Assembly: GCA_965651815.1 (NCBI GenBank)
Contig: CBFGTJ010000153.1
Span: 1-7,525, forward strand
DNA from: CBFGTJ01 sp965651815
Lineage (GTDB): Bacteria > Actinomycetota > Acidimicrobiia > Acidimicrobiales > Microtrichaceae
Reading direction: 5' to 3'
Length of the DNA: 7,525 bases
A program made the position numbers and the translations under genes. Below are positions 1 through 5,545 of this stretch, piece by piece. How positions within the stretch are numbered: position 1 is the first letter of the stretch; every line of letters begins with the position of its first letter. Under the pieces are notes generated by a model. It was not told the DNA's origin and searched no databases. It saw only the letters and a program-made list of their open reading frames with translations.

Positions 1-475
1 TATCCTGGAGGCTCACGCCGAGGTCCGCGAGCGAGGAGGTGACCACCGCGAACGGCAGCACCTCCCTGGGGAAGTACACGCGGGAGATCAGCGACCCGGC
101 GGACTGGATCGAGCCGACGCCCTGGCCGAGCGCCTGGGACAGGAACGTGAACGACACGATGCCCGCCCAGGCGAACGACAGGTACGGCAGCTCGGTCTGG
201 CCGACGTTGAGCACCCTCACCACGACCCACCCGTAGATCACGAGCAGGGTGACCGGCTGGATCAGGCCCCACCCGGCGCTGAGGATGCTCTGCCGGTAGC
301 GGACCCGCAGGTCGCGGCGCGTCCACACCCACAGCAGCGGGAGGAGCGTCGAGAGCCGCTGCGAGGAGGACTGCAGCAGGCCCCGCCGCGGCACGATCTC
401 GACGGTGTGCGACGCGGTGCCCTGGCGGTCGTGATCGCCGTCGTCCTGCACCGGGCCCCCGTCTGGCACGCTCAC
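1..475 (-). CDS. ABC-2 type polysaccharide/glycan export permease, Wzm/TagG-like (N-terminal part, runs off left edge)
   Basis: Translating the minus strand from GTG at 475 gives 158 open codons to the window edge, so the C-terminal part is missing. After a polar N-terminus, residues 25-35 (EIVPRRGLLQS) resemble the short leader of Wzm/TagG permeases. Residues 53-75 hold the family signature around RRDLRVRYRQS and GWGLIQP, residues 76-90 form the first membrane segment, residues 98-116 the second, and residues 129-141 (LISRVYFPREVLP) match the conserved cytoplasmic loop. Family members pair with a Wzt-type ATPase to export undecaprenyl-linked O-antigen, teichoic acid or other glycans across the inner membrane. 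The start is uncertain: GTG 475, GTG 469 and TTG 487 are in frame, and an AGAGGG stretch just upstream favours 475 or 469. It diverges from the dioxygenase gene. The family call is strong; the substrate is unknown. Confidence 0.9.
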   Translation of the reverse strand, partial: MSVPDGGPVQDDGDHDRQGTASHTVEIVPRRGLLQSSSQRLSTLLPLLWVWTRRDLRVRYRQSILSAGWGLIQPVTLLVIYGWVVVRVLNVGQTELPYLSFAWAGIVSFTFLSQALGQGVGSIQSAGSLISRVYFPREVLPFAVVTSSLADLGVSLQD

Positions 476-486
476 CGCCCTCTTCA

Positions 487-1839
487 ATGCTGAACGACGA
501 TCACTCCGAGCGGGACGTCTCAGCCGAAGTCTTCTACCATAGGGAGCTGCGGCACGGTGGGGCGCCGGCGGCGCGGGAAGGCAGGGCCCGGAAGGTGCGG
601 ACGAAGCTCGAAGCCAGCGTGGTCCCGGTCGACGTCGTGCCCGAGGGGTTGGATGCCGGCGCGCTGGAGGTGCTCGAGCAGCTCCGCGGTGGGGTGGTCG
701 AGGCTCCCGACGGCGAGGCCGCCCGGGAGCTGACGCGTTCGCTCGAGCGTGCCATCGAGGCCGGCGCGGTCGGGCCGGCCGGTCGCGTCCGCTCCGACGC
801 GACCCCCCTCCGCCCGGGACGCCCGGCGCTGAGGGACCCGGTGCTCGACGAGCAGCTGCGCACCGAGGGGTGGGCGAAGGTCCGCGTCCTCAGCCGCGAG
901 CAGGCCGCCGAGCTGCGGGAGGCGTACGGCGAGGTGCACGGCTGGGTCGGCGAGGGCTTCGAGCCCGATCCCGGCAACGGCGACGTCGACTACCGGACCC
1001 GCAGCCGGAAGGTGCTCGGCGCGGTCCTCGATCCGGCGCTCGCCGAGCTCTTCGTGGACCACTCGCCGTTCCTGCAGGGCTACTACGTGAAGTGGCCGGG
1101 CTGTCCCGAGACGCACATCCACTCGGACTGGACGAACGTCGACGAGGAGGCCGGGCACCGCAGCTACATCGCGTGGACGGCGCTGCAGGACATCACCGAC
1201 GACGTCGGCCAGATGTCGGTCCTGCCCGGGAGCCACCTGGTGGACCGGTCGCCCCGGGGCAGCCGCCTGAACCTGCCGCTGGCCGGTGCGTGGCACGGCA
1301 AGGAGGAGGACGTCTGGCGGCGGATGCGGCGGGTGCCGCTGGAGGCCGGCGAGGCGCTCGTGTTCGACATGGCGACGATCCACGCGTCGTTCTCCAACAC
1401 CACGGAGGTGCCCCGCGTCGCGGCGGTGACCTGCCTGCGCCCCGACGAATCCGACCTCGTGTACTACCGGGCGGTGTCGGGTGACACGGTGCTGCGCTAC
1501 GACATCGACGACGACTTCTTCCTGGAGGCGACCCCCGCCCAGCTCGTCGACGAGCTGCCCTGCCGCCTCCCGAGCGCGGTGCTCGAGGTGCGGACGACGC
1601 CGGAGTCCATCCGTCGTGCCGAGGAGCTGCTCTCGTCGCTCGAGCCGGTGGAGGAACCACCTGAGGACGTGCTGGCCGAGCAGCGCGCGCTGACCGCCGC
1701 GGTGGCCGGCCGCCAGATCTCCGCGCCCGGCGACGAGGCGTCCCCGCCGGCCGCGCCGGAGCCGCCCCGGGCCGACACCCCGCGCCGTGGCGTGCTGGCG
1801 CGGGTGCTGCAGCGGTTCGAGCACTCGCGGAGCGGGTGA
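487..1839 (+). CDS. PhyH-family Fe(II)/2-oxoglutarate-dependent dioxygenase
   Basis: The 450-residue product has a phytanoyl-CoA dioxygenase-like core at about residues 118-330. The iron ligands are visible as H212-S-D214 in ETHIHSDW and distal H299 in IHASFSNTTEVPR; R310 is the expected 2-oxoglutarate carboxylate ligand, and N304 completes the usual HxS-N-R pattern. Such enzymes hydroxylate or otherwise oxidise an unactivated carbon using O2 and 2-oxoglutarate, in the cytoplasm. Residues 1-115 match nothing I recognise. Residues 385-432 are a Glu/Pro/Ala-rich linker leading to a basic helical tail (RRGVLARVLQRF). The start is doubtful: ATG 487 has no Shine-Dalgarno or -10 box close upstream, whereas in-frame GTG 595 (residue 37) has AGGG eight bases before it and would leave a real divergent intergenic region. 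The next gene follows after 64 bases on the same strand. The substrate is unknown; a sugar, lipid or peptide intermediate of a glycan pathway is an inference from neighbours. Confidence 0.88.
   Translation: MLNDDHSERDVSAEVFYHRELRHGGAPAAREGRARKVRTKLEASVVPVDVVPEGLDAGALEVLEQLRGGVVEAPDGEAARELTRSLERAIEAGAVGPAGRVRSDATPLRPGRPALRDPVLDEQLRTEGWAKVRVLSREQAAELREAYGEVHGWVGEGFEPDPGNGDVDYRTRSRKVLGAVLDPALAELFVDHSPFLQGYYVKWPGCPETHIHSDWTNVDEEAGHRSYIAWTALQDITDDVGQMSVLPGSHLVDRSPRGSRLNLPLAGAWHGKEEDVWRRMRRVPLEAGEALVFDMATIHASFSNTTEVPRVAAVTCLRPDESDLVYYRAVSGDTVLRYDIDDDFFLEATPAQLVDELPCRLPSAVLEVRTTPESIRRAEELLSSLEPVEEPPEDVLAEQRALTAAVAGRQISAPGDEASPPAAPEPPRADTPRRGVLARVLQRFEHSRSG
535..541. promoter_or_regulatory. Candidate symmetric -10 box between divergent genes
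   Basis: The sequence CTACCATAG reads TACCAT on the plus strand (535-540) and TATGGT on the minus strand (541-536). Both fit the TAnnnT pattern of a housekeeping-sigma -10 element. It lies in the least GC-rich patch of the divergent region (about 481-545). Plus-strand transcription would begin near 547 and minus-strand near 529, giving leaders of roughly 50 bases to GTG 595 and GTG 475. No clear TTGACA-like -35 is visible on either side. This is pattern-based inference only. If the dioxygenase really starts at 487, the box lies inside its coding region. Confidence 0.3.
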
Positions 1840-1888
1840 CGGCGGCAACCATGCGCGACGGCGGCCGTGGTCGCGGCACCCGTCCCGC

Positions 1889-1895
1889 GGAGGGG
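1889..1895 (+). promoter_or_regulatory. Shine-Dalgarno site fixing the radical SAM start
   Basis: GGAGGGG ends eight bases before ATG 1904. It is the clearest ribosome-binding site in the window and selects ATG 1904 over the longer open frame beginning at 1787, which would overlap the upstream dioxygenase gene. Confidence 0.75.
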
Positions 1896-1903
1896 ACCCA
1901 CCG

Positions 1904-3481
1904 ATGAGCCTGCGGCGCACCCTGGGCTCGCTGGCGGCGACGCTCGCCGACCGCTGGCGCGCCGGCCCGCCGGCAGGGGACCCGCCTGCCGTGGACCCGC
2001 CGGTCGCGGACCTGCCGGCAGGGGAGCAGCGGGCGCGGGCGACGGCGACCCCGGCCGCCGGCCAGCAGGGCGACACCCTGGCGACGCTCCTGTGCAAGGC
2101 ACCGTGGGCCGCGCTCTACCTCGACCCGCGGGGCGAGGTGAAGGTGTGCTGCCAGAACGAGTGGCTCCGCCTGGGCAACGTCGCCGAGCGGTCGCTGACC
2201 GAGATCTGGAGGGGACCGGAGCTCACCCGCCTGCGGGAGCGCGTCGCCGAGGGCGACCTCTCGCTGGGCTGCGAGATGTGCCAGGCGGCGGTCGACCGCG
2301 GTGCCGCCGACACGGCGTACTTCAACTCGTTCGCGCACCTGCCCCTCGAGGACGTGGACCACGGCTGGCCGCTGCAGCTGGACCTCGCCCTGTCGAACAG
2401 CTGCAACCTGCAGTGCGTCATGTGCAACGGCGAGCTGTCCTCCGCCATCCGGGTGCACCGGGAGGGCCGGCCGGCGCTCACCAGCCCCTACGACGACCGG
2501 TTCTTCGAGGAGCTCGACCACTTCCTGCCGCACCTGCGCGCGATCACCTTCCTCGGCGGCGAGCCGTTCCTCGCCCGCGAGTCGACGCGGGTGATGTCAC
2601 GCCTGGTCGAGCTGGGCCTGACCCCGCACTGCAGCGTCACCACCAACGGCACCCAGTGGAACGCGCGCATCGAGCGCTTCGTCGAGCGGCTCCCCATGCA
2701 CGTCGCGATCTCGGTCGACGCGGTCACGGCGTCGACCCTCGAACGCATCCGCGTGGGGGTCGACGCGGCGGCGCTGTTCGAGAACATCGAGCGGTTCCGC
2801 GCCGCGACGTCACGTTCCGGCGGCACCCTCGGGTTCTCCACGTGCCTGATGGTGCCGAACTGGCACGAGTTCGGGGAGCTCCTCGAGTGGGCCGACCGGC
2901 TCGACGTCGACGTGTTCGTCAACACGGTGCACCACCCGCCGCACCTCAGCTTCGCCCACTGCGACTTCGACCAGCTCGGTGAGGTGGTCGAGGCGATGCG
3001 GGCCGAGGACGGGTGGCGGCGGGAGCGGCTCGGCCGCAACCGCTCCGTGTGGGAGGACCAGCTGGCGTCGCTCGAGGGCCTCCACCGCCAGCGTGCGGGC
3101 GAGCACTCCGGGGGGCCGGCGCAGGCCACCCCCGTCGCCATCGCCCCCCGGCGCCCGTCCGGTGGCGTCGCGGTCCTGCGCGCCGACGAGCGCCAGCTCG
3201 TGCGCGAGGTCGACGTCGGCGGTGCGGCCGCCTACGGCGTCGAGCTGGAGGCGCTGCTCGGCAGCTCGCTGTGGGAGTCGGTCCGGCTCATCTCGCGCAG
3301 CCTCGGGCAGCTGGAGACCTCGCAGGTGCGGCGGACCGAGGAAGGCGTCGAGGAGCGCGAGCTCGTGTTCCGCGGACCGTCGGGACCCGTGCGGGTGCGG
3401 GCGACGATGGAGCTCGGCGCGGCCGCCGAGCCCACGTGGTTCCTCGCGTTCGAACCGGTGTCCGACGACCCGGCGGCCTGA
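1904..3481 (+). CDS. Radical SAM protein with N-terminal twitch/SPASM-like domain and PAS-like C-terminus
   Basis: This 525-residue protein opens with a basic amphipathic stretch (1-20) and a Pro/Ala-rich linker (21-45). Residues 62-130 look like a twitch/SPASM auxiliary-cluster region: C64 followed by APW, then C82-C83, a GNVAERSLTEIWRG segment, and C123/C126. The radical SAM core follows at about 155-350, with the cluster motif C167-NLQ-C171-VM-C174, the GGEPF SAM-binding motif at 218-222, TTNGT at 246-250 and SVDA at 270-273. Twitch-first order is known for a family often seen in surface-polysaccharide loci. The enzyme should use a 4Fe-4S cluster to cleave S-adenosylmethionine and start radical chemistry on an unknown substrate. 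After a helical and linker region, residues 422-517 resemble a PAS fold. No precursor peptide gene is nearby, so a peptide-maturase role is not supported. The start is set by a strong Shine-Dalgarno. Confidence 0.9.
   Translation: MSLRRTLGSLAATLADRWRAGPPAGDPPAVDPPVADLPAGEQRARATATPAAGQQGDTLATLLCKAPWAALYLDPRGEVKVCCQNEWLRLGNVAERSLTEIWRGPELTRLRERVAEGDLSLGCEMCQAAVDRGAADTAYFNSFAHLPLEDVDHGWPLQLDLALSNSCNLQCVMCNGELSSAIRVHREGRPALTSPYDDRFFEELDHFLPHLRAITFLGGEPFLARESTRVMSRLVELGLTPHCSVTTNGTQWNARIERFVERLPMHVAISVDAVTASTLERIRVGVDAAALFENIERFRAATSRSGGTLGFSTCLMVPNWHEFGELLEWADRLDVDVFVNTVHHPPHLSFAHCDFDQLGEVVEAMRAEDGWRRERLGRNRSVWEDQLASLEGLHRQRAGEHSGGPAQATPVAIAPRRPSGGVAVLRADERQLVREVDVGGAAAYGVELEALLGSSLWESVRLISRSLGQLETSQVRRTEEGVEERELVFRGPSGPVRVRATMELGAAAEPTWFLAFEPVSDDPAA
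1969..2025 (+). repeat. Short in-frame direct repeat in the Pro-rich linker
   Basis: The 12-mer GCCGGCAGGGGA occurs at 1969-1980 and again at 2014-2025, exactly 45 bases (15 codons) apart. Between the copies are near-repeats encoding DPPA, DPPV and DLPAG. The pattern suggests local duplication of a low-complexity linker (residues 21-41 of the radical SAM protein) and is not a mobile-element signature. Confidence 0.6.
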
Positions 3482-3524
3482 GCGCCCTCGGGCCGACCAC
3501 GCCGGGGGACCTCGGGCGGCGACG

Positions 3525-3532
3525 GGTAGCGT
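3525..3532 (+). promoter_or_regulatory. Candidate leaderless -10 box before the carbamoyltransferase
   Basis: GGTAGCGT contains the TAnnnT hexamer TAGCGT (3527-3532) and ends six bases before ATG 3539. That spacing would place the transcription start at or next to the A of the start codon, as in actinobacterial leaderless genes. No good Shine-Dalgarno lies close to this ATG. No convincing -35 is visible. The same 8-mer recurs at 5340-5347 in the same relation to another ATG. Confidence 0.4.
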
Positions 3533-3538
3533 TCGGTC

Positions 3539-5344
3539 ATGGCGGTGCTGGGGATCTCGGGGGGCTACCACGACAGCGCGGCGGCCGTCCTCGTCGACGG
3601 GAACCTCGTCGCGGCCGCACAGGAGGAACGGTTCAGCCGCGTCAAGCACGACGCCTCGATGCCCGCACGTGCCGTCCGTTGGTGCCTCGACCACGCCGGG
3701 GTCGGCGCCGACGACCTCGAGGCGGTCGTCTACTACGAGAAGCCGCTGACCACCTACGAGCGGGTGCTGTCCACGCACGCCGCCGTGGGCCCCCGGGGCT
3801 TCCCGCAGTTCGCACGCGCGGTCGGCACCTGGACGCGCCGCAAGCTGTGGGTCGGTGCCTCGATCGAGCGGCTCGTCACCGCGTCGGGCCGCCGGATGCC
3901 CCGGCTGCTGTACTGCGAGCACCACCTCAGCCACGCCGCGGCGGCGTTCCACCCGTCGCCGTTCCCGTCGGCGGCGATCATGACCGTCGACGGCGTGGGG
4001 GAGTGGGCCACGACCTCGATCGGGCGCGGCGGCCCCGACGGGATCGAGCTGCAGTGGCAGCTCGACTTCCCCGACTCGATCGGGCTGCTCTACTCGACGT
4101 TCACCGCCTACTGCGGCTTCGCCGTGAACGACGGCGAGTACAAGCTCATGGGGCTCGCGCCGTACGGCGAGCCGCGGTTCGTCGAGCACCTCCTGGGCGA
4201 GGTCGTCCACCTCGCGGCCGACGGCTCGGTGCAGCTCGACCAGCGCTACTTCGACTACCGGGTCGGGCGCCGGATGGCCTCCGACCGCCTGCACCGGCTG
4301 CTGGGCGAGCCGGCCAGGCCGGCGGACGCCCCGCTGACCCAGCACCACGCCGACGTGGCGCGCTCGGTGCAGGTCGTGCTGGAGGAGATCGTGCTGGCCG
4401 TCGGCCGCCACCTGCACGAGCTCACCGGCGAGCGGGCGGTCTGCCTCGGCGGAGGTGTGGCGCTCAACTGCGTCGCGAACTCGCGGCTGCGGCGCGAGGG
4501 CCCCTTCGAGGAGATGTGGATCCAGCCGGCCGCGGGTGACGCCGGCAGCGCGGTCGGCGCCGCCCTGTGGGGCTGGCACGAGGTGCTCGGCAATCCCCGC
4601 ATCCCGCCGGTCCCCGACGGGATGGGGGCCGCGGCCCTCGGGCCGTCCTACTCCGACGAGGAGATCGAGCGCTGGCTGGCCGACGCCGGCATCGACCACG
4701 AGGTGCTCGGCTCCGACGACCGGGTCGACGAGCTGGTCGCGGACGTCATCGCCGGCGGCGGGGTCGTGGGCTGGTTCCAGGGTCCGATGGAGTTCGGCCC
4801 CCGTGCGCTCGGGCACCGTTCGATCCTCGCCGACCCCCGCGACGTGACGATGATCAGCCGCATCAACCGGGCGGTGAAGGGCAGGGAGGGGTTCCGCCCG
4901 TTCGCCCCCGCGGTGCTGGCCGAGCGCGCCGGGGAGTGGTTCGACCTCGACGTGCCGGCGCCGTACATGCTGCTCACCGCCCCGGTCCGCTCCGCGAGGC
5001 CCGTGCCCTCGGCGGGTCGCACGTTCACGGAGCGCCTGGAGTCGGTGAACTCCGACATCCCGGCGTGCACCCACGTCGACGGCTCCGCCAGGGTCCAGAC
5101 GGTGCACCGGGAGCGCTCCCCCCGCTTCCACTCGCTCCTGCGGGCGTTCGAGCGGCGGACCGGGTGCCCCGTGCTGCTCAACACCTCGTTCAACCGCGCG
5201 GACGAGCCGATCGTGCGCACGCCGGCCGAGGCGTACCGCTGCTTCCGCGCCGCCGGGCTCGACCTGCTCGTCCTCGGCCGCTGCGTCGTGCGGGCCGGCG
5301 CGCCCGTCGCCGGTCCCGAGCTGGTCGCGGCGGAGCTCCGGTAG
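3539..5344 (+). CDS. O-carbamoyltransferase, NodU/CmcH/TobZ family
   Basis: The 601-residue length is typical of the two-domain family. The N-terminal ASKHA-like domain (about 1-345) shows GYHDSAAAV (9-17), EERFSRVKHD (29-38), the metal-site HHLSHAAAAF (128-137), TVDGVGEW (149-156), NDGEYKLMGLAPYG (197-210), GGGVALNCVAN (304-314) and GDAGSAVGAA (333-342). The C-terminal YrdC-like domain (about 365-590) shows GPMEFGPRALGHRSILADP (415-433), REGFRPFAP (449-457), DGSARVQTV (514-522) and NTSFN (548-552). These enzymes use carbamoyl phosphate and ATP, via carbamoyl-adenylate, to carbamoylate a hydroxyl group on a sugar, antibiotic or Nod-factor-like acceptor. All expected motifs are present, so it should be active. 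It lies 57 bases after the radical SAM gene. ATG 3539 lacks a nearby Shine-Dalgarno but sits behind a possible leaderless promoter. The acceptor cannot be deduced; a hydroxyl on the exported glycan is an inference from context. Confidence 0.95.
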   Translation: MAVLGISGGYHDSAAAVLVDGNLVAAAQEERFSRVKHDASMPARAVRWCLDHAGVGADDLEAVVYYEKPLTTYERVLSTHAAVGPRGFPQFARAVGTWTRRKLWVGASIERLVTASGRRMPRLLYCEHHLSHAAAAFHPSPFPSAAIMTVDGVGEWATTSIGRGGPDGIELQWQLDFPDSIGLLYSTFTAYCGFAVNDGEYKLMGLAPYGEPRFVEHLLGEVVHLAADGSVQLDQRYFDYRVGRRMASDRLHRLLGEPARPADAPLTQHHADVARSVQVVLEEIVLAVGRHLHELTGERAVCLGGGVALNCVANSRLRREGPFEEMWIQPAAGDAGSAVGAALWGWHEVLGNPRIPPVPDGMGAAALGPSYSDEEIERWLADAGIDHEVLGSDDRVDELVADVIAGGGVVGWFQGPMEFGPRALGHRSILADPRDVTMISRINRAVKGREGFRPFAPAVLAERAGEWFDLDVPAPYMLLTAPVRSARPVPSAGRTFTERLESVNSDIPACTHVDGSARVQTVHRERSPRFHSLLRAFERRTGCPVLLNTSFNRADEPIVRTPAEAYRCFRAAGLDLLVLGRCVVRAGAPVAGPELVAAELR

Positions 5345-5347
5345 CGT
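5340..5347 (+). promoter_or_regulatory. Candidate leaderless -10 box overlapping the carbamoyltransferase stop codon
   Basis: GGTAGCGT is identical to the box at 3525-3532. Its TAG (5342-5344) is also the carbamoyltransferase stop codon. It ends seven bases before ATG 5355, the spacing expected for a transcript beginning at the start codon. A GGGGAC stretch between box and ATG could instead act as a weak ribosome-binding site. The recurrence is a direct observation; promoter activity is inferred. Confidence 0.35.
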
Positions 5348-5354
5348 GGGGACG

Positions 5355-5525
5355 ATGGTGATCGCGGGCAGGCACCTCCTCCGGTTCGTGGCCGACCTCG
5401 CCCGGTACACCGTCCGCACGGGGCGCTGGTGGTTCCCCGCGGCGCTCCTCCTCCTCGGCGTGGGGGCCGCGGTCGCCGCCACCGTCAAGGCGGCGGTGCC
5501 GACCGCCGTCTACGTGCTCTTCTGA
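5355..5525 (+). CDS. Small single-pass membrane protein, DUF5989/SxtK-like
   Basis: This 56-residue frame begins 10 bases after the carbamoyltransferase stop. It reads as a basic N-terminal half (MVIAGRHLLRFVADLARYTV), an RTGRWWFP turn at residues 21-28, one hydrophobic span at about 28-44, and the ending AVPTAVYVLF. The pattern of an arginine-rich start, aromatic W/F-P entry, single helix and a C-terminal P-x-x-Y-x-L-F matches my memory of DUF5989 proteins, which include SxtK and are usually about 50 residues long. Such genes commonly lie beside NodU-type carbamoyltransferases and SGNH hydrolases, exactly as here, but their biochemical role is not known to me. A membrane adaptor for the neighbouring enzymes is a reasonable guess. 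Third codon positions are nearly all G or C, supporting real coding. The SGNH gene starts within 20 bases of its stop, so co-translation is likely. Confidence 0.8.
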   Translation: MVIAGRHLLRFVADLARYTVRTGRWWFPAALLLLGVGAAVAATVKAAVPTAVYVLF

Positions 5526-5545
5526 GGTCCTGGCCGCCGGTGACG

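Noticed and set aside
39..236. 65-codon plus-strand open frame
   Set aside because: It lies antisense to the permease, whose conserved motifs are clear on the minus strand, and it resembles no protein I know.
1787..1903. N-terminal extension of the radical SAM protein from ATG 1787
   Set aside because: It would overlap the dioxygenase gene, encodes a Cys/Arg/Gly-rich low-complexity stretch and ignores the strong Shine-Dalgarno in front of ATG 1904.
520..2097. 525-codon open frame on the minus strand
   Set aside because: It is antisense to the dioxygenase gene and the start of the radical SAM gene, has biased Arg/Gly/Ala composition and shows no domain.
3482..3538. Hairpin in the gap between the radical SAM and carbamoyltransferase genes
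   Set aside because: CGCCC (3483-3487) can pair with GGGCG (3514-3518), but the stem does not extend and no T-run follows. It is within the background expected for such GC-rich DNA.
2810..5488. 892-codon open frame on the minus strand
   Set aside because: It lies antisense to the radical SAM and carbamoyltransferase genes, whose family motifs are unmistakable. Long antisense frames are common in GC-rich DNA, and its translation is low-complexity Arg/Gly/Val/His-rich with no recognisable motif.
1904..5525. RiPP maturation system (radical SAM plus a small ORF as precursor peptide)
   Set aside because: The only small gene is a single-pass membrane protein of DUF5989 type located two genes away. 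There is no leader/core-like peptide beside the radical SAM gene.
5429..5545. N-terminal extension of the SGNH protein from ATG 5429
   Set aside because: It would overlap the small membrane gene and reads as Arg/Gly-rich out-of-frame translation; ATG 5546 (or GTG 5540) starts sensible protein sequence.
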